From positions 35,466 to 99,465 of the forward strand of contig CAWKKJ010000022.1 in NCBI GenBank assembly GCA_963850205.1: 64,000 nucleotides of DNA, written 5' to 3'. A program made the position numbers and the translations under genes. A model generated the notes under the pieces. That model did not search any database, was not told the origin of the DNA, and worked only from the letters and a program-made list of their open reading frames with translations. This document shows, in pieces, positions 56,800-64,000 of this stretch. Each line of letters starts with the position of its first letter. Position 1 is the stretch's first letter. The stretch comes from JACVRW01 sp963850205 (GTDB lineage: Bacteria > Actinomycetota > Thermoleophilia > Solirubrobacterales > Thermoleophilaceae).

Positions 56800-58080
56800 G
56801 TGCGAACGATCCTCGTCGTCTACGGGTTGATGCAGCATCCGCTGCGCTCGACGGTCGAGGACCACCTGTACTCGTTCCGCCGCTACTCGCAGGCGCGGGT
56901 CTTCTACGCCAACGCGCTCGTCGGGCCGGTGCCGGGCATGGATGCGCCGGATCCGCTTCGACGCGATCGTCTTCCACACGAGCTTCCTGTCGTCGCTGCG
57001 CTGGGGCCCACAGGTGGACGAGACGCTGCGCGCGCGGGCGCTCGAGCTGGCCGACGTCTCCGGCATCCGCGCGGCGATGCCGCAGGACGAGTTCCTGCGC
57101 TCGGGAGCGCTGTGCGACTTCATCCGCGACGCTCGCGTCGACGTCGTGTTCTCGGTCTCGCCGGCTTCCGAGTGGCCGAAGATCTACGCGGGCGTCGACC
57201 GCGAGCGCGTGCGCTTCGAGACCGACGCTCACCGGCTACCTCGACGAGCGGACGCTCACGCGGATCGACGAGATCCTGCGCGAGACGCCCGAGCGGCCGA
57301 CCGACGTCTTCTACCGGGCGGGCGCCGAGCGGCCCTACCTCGGCCGGCACGGGATGCTCAAGACCGGCATCGCCACCGCGGGCGAGGCCGAGGCGCGGGC
57401 GCGCGGCCTGACGACGGACGTCTCGCTCGACCCGGGCGCCACCCTGCTCGGCGACGACTGGTTCCGGCGCGCTGGCGCGCGTCGCGCTGGACGCTCGGAG
57501 TCGAGGGCGGCGCCAGCATCCTCGACCCAGAGGGTGCGATCCGGGCCGCGACGATGCGCTACGTCGCCGAGCATCCCGATGCCACCTACGACGAGATCGA
57601 GGCCGCGTGCTTCCCCGGGCGCGACGGCGAGCTGGCGCTGTTCGCGATCTCACCTCGCCATCTCGAGGCGTGTGCCACGCGGACCGGGCAGATCCTCGTC
57701 GAGGGCGGCTACAGCGGCGCGCTCGAGCCCGGCAGGCACTACCTGCCGGTGCGCGCCGACCTGTCCGACCTCGACGCCGTGCTCGAGCGAGGCCAAGGAC
57801 GAGACGCACAGGCGCGAGCTGACCGATGCGGCGTACCGGGACATCGTCGCGTCCGGCCGCTACACGTACCGTGGGTTCGTCGAGCAGGTCGACCGCGTGC
57901 TGCTCGCCGGCCCGGAGCGGCGCTGGAATCCGGCGGTTGCGCGTGGCCGAGGCGGCGGGCCGCGCGCACGACTGGGTGTCGTGGCGGCGTGTGTGGTGGC
58001 GGATCTCGAAGGGCCGCCTGCTGCGTTTCGCCGGCGGTCTGCGGCCGCCTGCACTGCGGCGAGCTCCGACGGCCGGAGGC
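56800..58080 (+). CDS. Glycosyltransferase (Glyco_trans_1_2-like, copy A), frame-disrupted
   Basis: GTG 56800: VRTILVVYGLMQHPLRSTVE, DHLYSFRRYS, RFDAIVFHTSFLSSLRWGP, MPQDEFLRSGALCDF, VVFSVSPASEWPKIY, and LTGYLDERTLTRIDEIL. The C-terminal domain has GVEGGASILDPEGAI, EAACFPGRDGELALFAISPR, HLEACATRTGQILVEGGYSG and RHYLPVRADLSDLDAVL, the nucleotide-sugar half of this glycosyltransferase group. Breaks lie near 56941, 57225, 57475, 57790 and 57945. No convincing stop is found; the end is set before the next gene and is approximate. It is about 420 residues repaired and is paralogous to the gene at 59283. Confidence 0.75.
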
Positions 58081-58087
58081 GACCGTC

Positions 58088-59286
58088 GTGTCGGTCACGC
58101 CGCTGCGGCTCGACGCGGACAGTCGCACCCTCAAGGAGGCGGTGTCGCTGTCCCGCACCGGCATGCGCTCGATCGTGGTCGAGCGGGTCGGCAGCACCGA
58201 GTCGTGGGACGACGTCCCGATCGAGGTCATCAGCCTGTGGCCGCCGGCCGGCCCGGCAGTCCGCTCCGACCGCCGCCGAGGAGGCGCTGCCGCGCTCGAT
58301 GTGGAGCGCGCTGCGCCCGCTCGTGGACGTCGTCGCCCCGCTGCTCACGCTGGCGTCGATCAACCGCAAGACCGCGATGACGCTGCCGGCCGGCGACCTC
58401 TACTGGGTCCACAGCGTGGCCCAGCTGCCCGCGGTGGCGCTGGTCGCGCGCTACCGCGGCGTCCCGTTCGTCTACGACGCCCACGACTTCTACTCGGACT
58501 CCAAGAACAACGAGGGCCTCACGTGGGCCGACCGCTGGGGCATGTGGGTGTACGAGCGCGTCGAGCGCCTGTTCGTCCGCTTCGCGGCCGAGCGCGTCAC
58601 GGTCGGCGTGGGCGTCAAGGAGCTGCAGGAGCGACACTTCGGTCGGCCGTTCGCGGTGCTCCACAACGCGCACGACCACCGGCTCGACCGGGCGGCGCCG
58701 GCGAACGTCCGCGAGGCGCTCGGCCTCGGCGACGACGCGTTCCTGATCGTCGCCGCCGGCAACTCGAAGGAGGGCACGTCGTTCGAGCCGATCTTCGACG
58801 CGCTGGCCGCGCTGCCCGAGCACGTCCACCTCGCGTTCGTCGGCCGCAACTACGACGCTCCGGCCGCGTTGGCCGCGCGAGCGCGGCGTCGACGGCCGCG
58901 TGCACTTCCTGCCGCCGGTGCCGCCCGCGGAGGTCAAGAGCTTCATCGCCGGCGCCGACGCGGCGGCGATCCTCTACTGGCCGATCACGTCAAACTTCCT
59001 CAACGCGCTGCCGAACCGGCTCTACCAGGCGATTGCGGCCGGCCTGCCGCTGCTGTACCCGGAGACGATGCGGGCGATCCGCGCGCTGTGCGAGGAGCAC
59101 GACGTCGGCGTGCCGATCGACCCGCGCGACGCGGACTCGGTGCTGGCCGGCATCCGGCGCCTGCTCGACGACCCGCGCGAGCTGGAGCGCCTGCGCGCGA
59201 ACGCGCGGCAGGCCGCCGACCAGGTCAGCTGGGAGCGTGAGGAGGCGAAGCTGAACGCGCTCGTCCGCGCGCTCGTCGCCCGATGA
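58088..59286 (+). CDS. Glycosyltransferase family 4-type enzyme, frame-disrupted
   Basis: GTG 58088 (VSVTPLRLDADSRTLKEAVS) is the first safe start; a few coding-like residues (RRPEATV) precede it. LPAGDLYWVHSVAQLPAVAL, VPFVYDAHDFYSDSKNNEG (the acceptor-side HDFY), ERVTVGVGVKELQERHFG, LIVAAGNSKEGTSFEPIFDA and SFIAGADAAAILYWPITSNF, with the donor-site region LPNRLYQAIAAGLPLLYPE. Breaks lie near 58258 and 58880. The stop at 59284-59286 overlaps the next ATG (59283). The protein is about 400 residues repaired, and the fold is GT-B. Confidence 0.8.
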
Positions 59287-60514
59287 GCGTCCTCGTCGCG
59301 TACGCCCAGCTGCAGCCGTGGCGGGGCACGGTCCGCGATCACCTGTACAGCTTCCGGCGCTACGGGACGCGGCCGTACGAGTACGTGAACCTGGCCGTGC
59401 CGGGCCTGGCGCGCGCGTACGCGCGGCGCCGCTACGACGCGGTGCTCTGGCACAACACCGTGCTGGCCTGGCTGCGCTGGGCGCCGGAGGAGCAGCAGCG
59501 CGGGCCTGCTCGGCCGTGCGCGCGCTCTGCGCGCCAGCCACGGACTGCCACGTCGCGCTGCCGCAGGACGAGTTCATCCACAGCGACCGCGTGAACGCGT
59601 TCCTGGCCGAGCTCGGCGTGCGGCACGTGTTCTCGGTCGCCCCGCCGTCGGAGTGGCCGGCGATCTACGAAGGGCTCGACGGCGTGCAGCATCTCGCCGG
59701 CGCTCACCGGCTACCTCGACGAGCGCGACGGTCGCGCGGATCGACGCGATCGTCGCCGAGGGCCGGCCGCGGACGATCGACATCGGCTACCGAACCGTGC
59801 CCGCCAAGCCGTACCTCGGCCGCCACGCGATGCTGAAGGCCGGACTGGCGGACGCTGTGGCGCGCGCGTGCGCCGGCGCGGGGGCTGCGCGTCGATCTGT
59901 CGACGCGCGCCGAGGACACGTTCTACGGCGACGACTGGTACCGCTTCCTGGCGGCACTGCCGGTACACGATCGGGATCGAGGGCGGCGCGAGCATCCTCG
60001 ACCGCGACGGCTCGGTGCAGGCGTGCGTGGACGCCCACCTGGCGCGCGCGCCCGGCGCCACGTTCGAGGAGCTCGAGGCCGCGTGCTTCCCGGGCCGCGA
60101 CGGCGAGCTGGCGCTGTTCGCGATCTCGCCGCGCCACCTGGAGGCGTGCGCGACGCGGACCGTGCAGATCCTCGTCGAGGGCTCCTACAGCGGCGTGCTC
60201 GAGCCGGGCGTCCACTACCTGGAGCTGCGGCGCGACCTGTCGAACCTCGACGCGGTGCTGGACGTCCGTCGCGGCCGGCGACGCCGCGCGACATCGCCGA
60301 GCGCGCGTACGCCGACATCGTGGCCTCGGGCCGCTACACGTACCGGCGGCTGGTCGAGGACGTCGAGCGCGTCCTGCCTGCGGCCGCGGCACGCCGGCGG
60401 ACGCGGGCGCGGTCGTCTCGCGCGCGGTCGACACGGCGTCGCAGCGCGCTGATCCCGCTCGCGACGCGGGTGCTGATGCCCGCGCGCCGCCGCGTGCTGG
60501 CGTGGCTGCGGTGA
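59283..60514 (+). CDS. Glycosyltransferase (Glyco_trans_1_2-like, copy B), frame-disrupted
   Basis: ATG 59283: SVLVAYAQLQPWRGTVRDHL, YSFRRYGTRPYEYVNLAVPG, ALPQDEFIHSDRVNAFLAEL, LTGYLDERTVARIDAIVAEG, IGIEGGASILDRDGSV, FPGRDGELALFAISPRHLE, ACATRTVQILVEGSYSGVLE and YTYRRLVEDVERVLP. It is segment-for-segment parallel to copy A at 56800, so the two arose by duplication with a GT4 gene between them. Breaks lie near 59510, 59700, 59875, 59955 and 60265. The stop TGA at 60512 overlaps a GTG (60511) upstream of the next gene. Confidence 0.78.
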
Positions 60515-60516
60515 CG

Positions 60517-61652
60517 ATGCGAATCGCCCATCTCGTCGCGACGTTCCCGCCGTACTACGCCGGCTCGGGCAACGCCTGCTTCTACCAGGCGGAGGCGCTG
60601 GCGGCACGCGGCCATGCGGTCGAGGTCTTCACGGCGTCCTACCCCGGCGTGCCGCACGATCCCGTCGGCGTGCGTCACCCACCGCTACGCGCCCGCTGCA
60701 GGCTCGGCAACGCGCCGTTCATCCCGCAGCTCGCGCTGATCGACGGATTCGACGTCATCCACCTGCACCAGCCGTTCATCTTCGGCGCCGAGGCCGCACT
60801 CGCCGCGCACGCGCGCAGCCGGCACCCCACTGGTGAGCAGCTACCACAACGAGCTGCAGGCGCCGGGCGCTCAAGGGCCTGCTGTTCGCCGGCTACGACA
60901 CGGTCGTCACGCGCGCCGCGCTGCGCCGCTCCGCGGCCGTGCTGACCGTGCTGTCGATGGAGCACGCCCGCGAGGCGCCGCTGCTGGCCGCCGAGCTGCG
61001 CCGCCGCCCGGAGGCGTTCGCGCCGGTGCCGAACGGCGTCGACATCGAGACGTTCCGGCCCGGCGCCGAGCCCGAGCTGCGCGCCGCGCTGGGGATCCCC
61101 GCCGACGCGACGGTCGCCGCGTTCTGCGCCAAGCTCGACCCCGCGCACCTCACGAAGCGGCCTCGACCTGGCGATCGAGGCGGCCGCCCAGCGTGCCCGG
61201 CCTGACGCTGCTGGTGATCGGCGGCGGCCCGCTGCAGGACGCGCTACGAGGCGCAGGCGGCCGAGGCAGGCGTTGCCGGCCGCGTCGTGTTCGCCGGCGA
61301 CCAGCGTCACGAGCACGTGGCGCGACATCTGCGCGCCGCCGACCTCCTGGTGATGCCCTCGACGCTCGAGTCGTTCGGGATCGTCCAGCTCGAGGCGATG
61401 GCGTGCGGCCTGCCGGTCGTCATCTCCGGCCTGCCCGGCGCGCGCGACGTCAGCCGCGACGGCGTGCACGGCGTCCACGTCGCCCCGGGCGACCCCGACG
61501 ACCTCGTGCGCGGGCTGCGCAGCGATGCTGGACGCCGGCCCGAGAGGGCCGGCGCCGCATGGGCGAGCAGGCGCGCGCGCACGTCACCGAGCACTACACA
61601 TGGGCGCGCGGCGCCGAGCTGCTCGAGGCCGTCTACCGGCGCGGTAGCGTGA
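60517..61652 (+). CDS. Glycosyltransferase family 4 enzyme, frame-disrupted
   Basis: ATG 60517: MRIAHLVATFPPYYAGSGNA, CFYQAEALAARGHAVEVF, the HLHQPFIFGAEAALAAH strand, SYHNELQAPG, and VPNGVDIETFRPGAEPELRA. Donor-site features: ADLLVMPSTLESFGIVQLEA (the EX7E motif), MACGLPVVISGLPGARD. A C-terminal HYTWARGAELLEAVYR follows. Breaks are near 60680, 60833, 60865, 61160, 61245 and 61525. An alternative start is GTG 60511. The protein is about 380 residues repaired, and this is the clearest retaining GT4 enzyme in the window. Its TGA overlaps the ATG of the next gene. Confidence 0.87.
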
Positions 61653-62850
61653 TGCGCCGTCTGCTGCTCGTCACCCAGCGGCCGCTCGACTACGGCGGCG
61701 GCGCGAGCGTGCGCTGGCAGTACCTTCGCGACGCGCTGCCCCGGCACGGCTGGGAGGTCGCCGAGGTGAGCGCCCGCGCCGAACCCGACGGCGAACGCGG
61801 TCAGCACGGATCCGCGTGCCGCGCGGCTGGCCGCGGCGCGCGCGAAGGTCATGAGCGCGGTCGGCGGCGTCGTCGCGTCCCGTCTACCGGCGACTCGGGA
61901 TCCAGCCCGAGGCGTTCCCGCCGAACGCACTGTGGTCGCTGACCGGGCGCCCCGCCGTGCGGCGCGCACGCGAGCGCGTCCCGCCCGACGTCGTGTGGGC
62001 GACGTGCCCGCCCCCGTCGGCGCTGTTCGCCGCGCTCGCCGGCGTCGAAGCGCCGCATGCCGCTCGTGGCCGAGATGCGGGACCTGTGGGCCGGCAACCC
62101 GTACTTCGACGCCGGCGGCACGCTGCTGACGCGGATCGAGAAGCGGGCGTTCGCGCGCGCCGACGCCGATCGTCACCGTCACCGAGAGCTGCGCCGCCGC
62201 GCATGCTGGGCCTGCACCCCGAGATCGCGCCGCGGCTCGAGGTCCTTCCCAACGGGTTCGACCCGGCGCTGCTGGACCTGCGCGGCCGCGGCCGGCGTCG
62301 CGGCGAGCGCGCCACGCTCGTGCACGCCGGGACGCTCTACGGCGACCGCTCGGCGGTCACGCTGCTGCGGGCGCTGTCGCGCCCGGAGCTGGCGTCGCGC
62401 GCACGCGACTCGTCCTGGTCGGCGCGCTCGACCCCGCGACCGCCGACGGCGCTGCGACACGACCACGGCGACCTCGAGGTCGTCGTCGAGCCGCCGGTGC
62501 CGTGGCGGGACGCGGTCGAGCGGGTCCGGGCGGCCGACGTCGCGGTCGTCATCAACAGCCCCGGCACGGGCGGCGACATGGCGGCGCCCAGCAAGCTCTA
62601 CGAGGCGCTCGCGCTCGGCACGCCGGTGCTGGCGCTCACGAACCCGGGCAGCGAGTCCGAGCGGCTCCTCGAGCGCCTCGGCCACGACGCCGGCTGCGCG
62701 CCGCCCGGGGACGAGGACGCGATCGCGCGGGCCGTCGCGCGGCTGATCGACGCGCCGCCGGCGCCGGTCGACCCGGCGGCGCTCGCTCCGTTCAGCCGCG
62801 CGGCGGTTGCGGAGCAGGTGGCGGCGCTGCTGGATCGCCTGTCGAGCTGA
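61652..62850 (+). CDS. Glycosyltransferase family 4 enzyme, frame-disrupted
   Basis: ATG 61652: MRRLLLVTQRPLDYGGGASV, RWQYLRDALPRHGWEVAEVS, VVWATCPPPSALFAALAG, MPLVAEMRDLWAGNPYFDAG, VLPNGFDPALLDLRG, LVHAGTLYGDRSAVTLLRAL. The donor-site end has VVINSPGTGGDMAAPSKLYE, ALALGTPVLALTNPGSESER and SRAAVAEQVAALLDRLSS. Breaks lie near 61785, 61890, 62060, 62165, 62300 and 62405. It overlaps its upstream partner by one base and the convergent methyltransferase gene by 59 bases. It resembles fucosyl/wbuB-type GT4 proteins with an aglycone-side RDLW motif; the donor sugar cannot be deduced. Confidence 0.83.
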
Positions 62851-63701
62851 ACCAGAACGCGCTCGCCTCGGCGCCCGGCCGCCAGGTCGGCGCCAGCCGC
62901 GCCATCGCGTCCGGCCGGTCACGGCACAGCGCGAACGTCGCCGCGCGGACCTCGAAGCCCGGGTTCCCGGCCAGGAACGCCTGCAGGAGGTACTGCTCGG
63001 CCCAGTGGAACCCGGACTCCTCGTGCCAGCGCCGCGGGTACTCGTACGGCAGGAAGATGTCGTGCACGTGCACGAGCACGCCCGGCGCCAGCGCGGGGAG
63101 CACGTCCAGCACGATGCGGTTCACGTCGGAGTCGAGCTTGACCGTGTGCGTCGTGTCGACGAACAGCACGTCGCCGTCCTCCAGCGCCGTGAAGACCTCG
63201 AGCGGGACGTCCTGCGCGCGCACCGCCTCGAGCGAGGCGAGCCCGGGCAGCCCGGGCCGCGCGACGCTGGGATACGGGTCGAACGTCCGCAGCTCGGTCT
63301 CGACGCCCTCGGCGCGGTTGCGCTCGGCTGCGGCGGCCATGAACAGCGTCGAGTGGCCGGAGCCCAGCTCGACGATCCGGCGCGGCTTGAGGCCGCGCAC
63401 GACGCCGTGGAGCAGGTCGGCGCCGACGCGGCCGTAGGACGCGTTGTCGATCACGTCTCGCGGGCGGAGCGAACTCGCGCATCGCCCCGGCCAGGTTCTG
63501 CTCGATCCACGCGACCTGCTCATCGAGGTCGAAGTGGATGCCGCGCAGCGCGCTGCGGCGGTCGAAGACGCCCGGCGGCAGCGCGTCGAGGTCCGGGATC
63601 GGGCTGTAGTACGTCTTCGGGACGACCTGCAGGCCGACGCGGCCCGCCGCCGCCCTGAGGGCCCTGAACGCCCGCACCTTCAGCGTGCGGGTGCCCGTCA
63701 T
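62792..63701 (-). CDS. Methyltransf_24-like SAM methyltransferase, one frameshift
   Basis: ATG 63701 (MTGTRTLKVRAFRALRAAAG) overlaps the TGA of the Gfo/Idh remnant. VVPKTYYSPIPDLDALPPG, then, after a break near 63470, VIDNASYGRVGADLLHGVV. Then SAM motif IVELGSGHSTLFMAAAA, VDTTHTVKLDSDVNRIVLDV (metal-type Asp) and LVHVHDIFLPYEYPRRWHEE. This pattern matches class I methyltransferases of the macrocin-O-methyltransferase/Methyltransf_24 kind found in surface-glycan loci. Length is about 300 residues repaired. The stop at 62792 gives a long overlap with the convergent GT4 gene, so the true end may be a little earlier. Confidence 0.82.
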
Positions 63702-63966
63702 CAGCCGCCGGTCAGCGCGACGGTGCGGGCGACGCCGTTGCGGCGGGTCTCGTCGAGCGACTGCTGGAGTGCCTCGAGCACGCGCACCACGCGCAGCCCC
63801 GCCTCGCCGTCCGAGATCGGCGGCGTGCCCGAGCGGATCGAGGCCACGAAGTGCTCGCCCTCGGTCCGCAGCGGCTCGACGTTCGGCAGCCGGGGGCTCC
63901 AGATATCACCGGAGCGGGTGATGGCCGGGCCGGCAACGGCGACGCGCAGGGGCGTTCAGTCGTCAT
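63701..63966 (-). pseudogene. Gfo/Idh/MocA oxidoreductase remnant with internal deletion
   Basis: ATG 63966 reads MTTERP and, after one missing base, LRVAVAG, the first strand of a Rossmann fold. The next codons are already near the C-terminus: TRSGDIWSPRLPNVEPLRTE, SDGEAGLRVVRVLEALQQSL, ending VARTVALTGG at TGA 63701-63703. In the full-length gene at 19682 the same two parts are residues 1-11 and about 271-334, so about 258 codons are absent. It is coupled to the following methyltransferase by a TGATG overlap. It may be a real deletion or an assembly collapse. Confidence 0.85.
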
Positions 63967-64000
63967 AGGGCGGCGAGTCTAGTATGGCCCGCTCGATGAG

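Noticed and set aside
63984..64000. ATG at 63984 as the start of a plus-strand gene
   Set aside because: Only five codons are visible before the window ends, too little to judge.

Overview
The window looks like chromosomal DNA of a high-GC actinobacterium. Most likely it is a member of Thermoleophilia/Solirubrobacterales. This rests on the GC-rich codon use, the many GTG starts, the F420/flavin-type luciferase-like oxidoreductase, the DUF892 and DUF6328 proteins, and secreted proteins built from Ig-like, decapeptide and RTX repeats. No rRNA or tRNA gene, CRISPR array or origin was seen, and no gap between genes exceeds about 220 bases.

Left part (1-20.7 kb) is ordinary chromosome. It holds the start of an acetamidase/formamidase, a secreted decapeptide-repeat protein, and a vanadium-haloperoxidase-like protein that lacks one catalytic histidine. 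A STAS/SEC14 protein and a divergent TetR-MFS efflux pair with a palindromic operator follow, then a GFA protein and a very large secreted calcium-binding/Ig-repeat/RTX protein. After a strong hairpin come a secreted beta-propeller protein, typA, a tightly overlapping minus-strand operon (small membrane protein, SDR, aldo/keto reductase, luciferase-like oxidoreductase), a DUF892-DUF6328 pair and an ECF sigma/anti-sigma pair.

Right part (19.7-64 kb) is a large cell-surface polysaccharide locus. It has two complete ABC exporters, a three-domain glycosyltransferase of about 990 residues, at least eight further glycosyltransferases, five NAD-dependent sugar epimerase/dehydratases and two DegT aminotransferases. 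It also has two asparagine-synthase-type amidotransferases plus remnants, FemAB-like transferases, WbqC, a GNAT, a deacetylase-like protein and five methyltransferases. The set suggests an acidic or amino-sugar glycan decorated by amidation, acylation, methylation and possibly amino-acid transfer. Repeated DegT-(AsnB or FemAB)-epimerase-glycosyltransferase blocks suggest modular duplication. A Gfo/Idh/MocA gene (19.7 kb) and a deletion remnant of a paralogue (63.7-63.97 kb) bracket the locus in the same orientation.

Inside the locus, 43.1-47.4 kb is a gene graveyard. It holds an inverted glycosyltransferase fragment, an IS630-family element sitting precisely in a dihydrofolate-reductase-family gene with a TA duplication, a nitronate monooxygenase with an internally inverted segment, and an asparagine synthase fragment with a CAG-to-TAG stop.

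Many genes from about 20.7 kb onward, and part of the giant repeat protein, are broken by single-base indels that conserved motifs allow one to reconstruct. Sequencing or assembly error is the simplest explanation, so those genes are annotated as whole genes with the break positions stated. Coordinates of their ends are therefore less certain.
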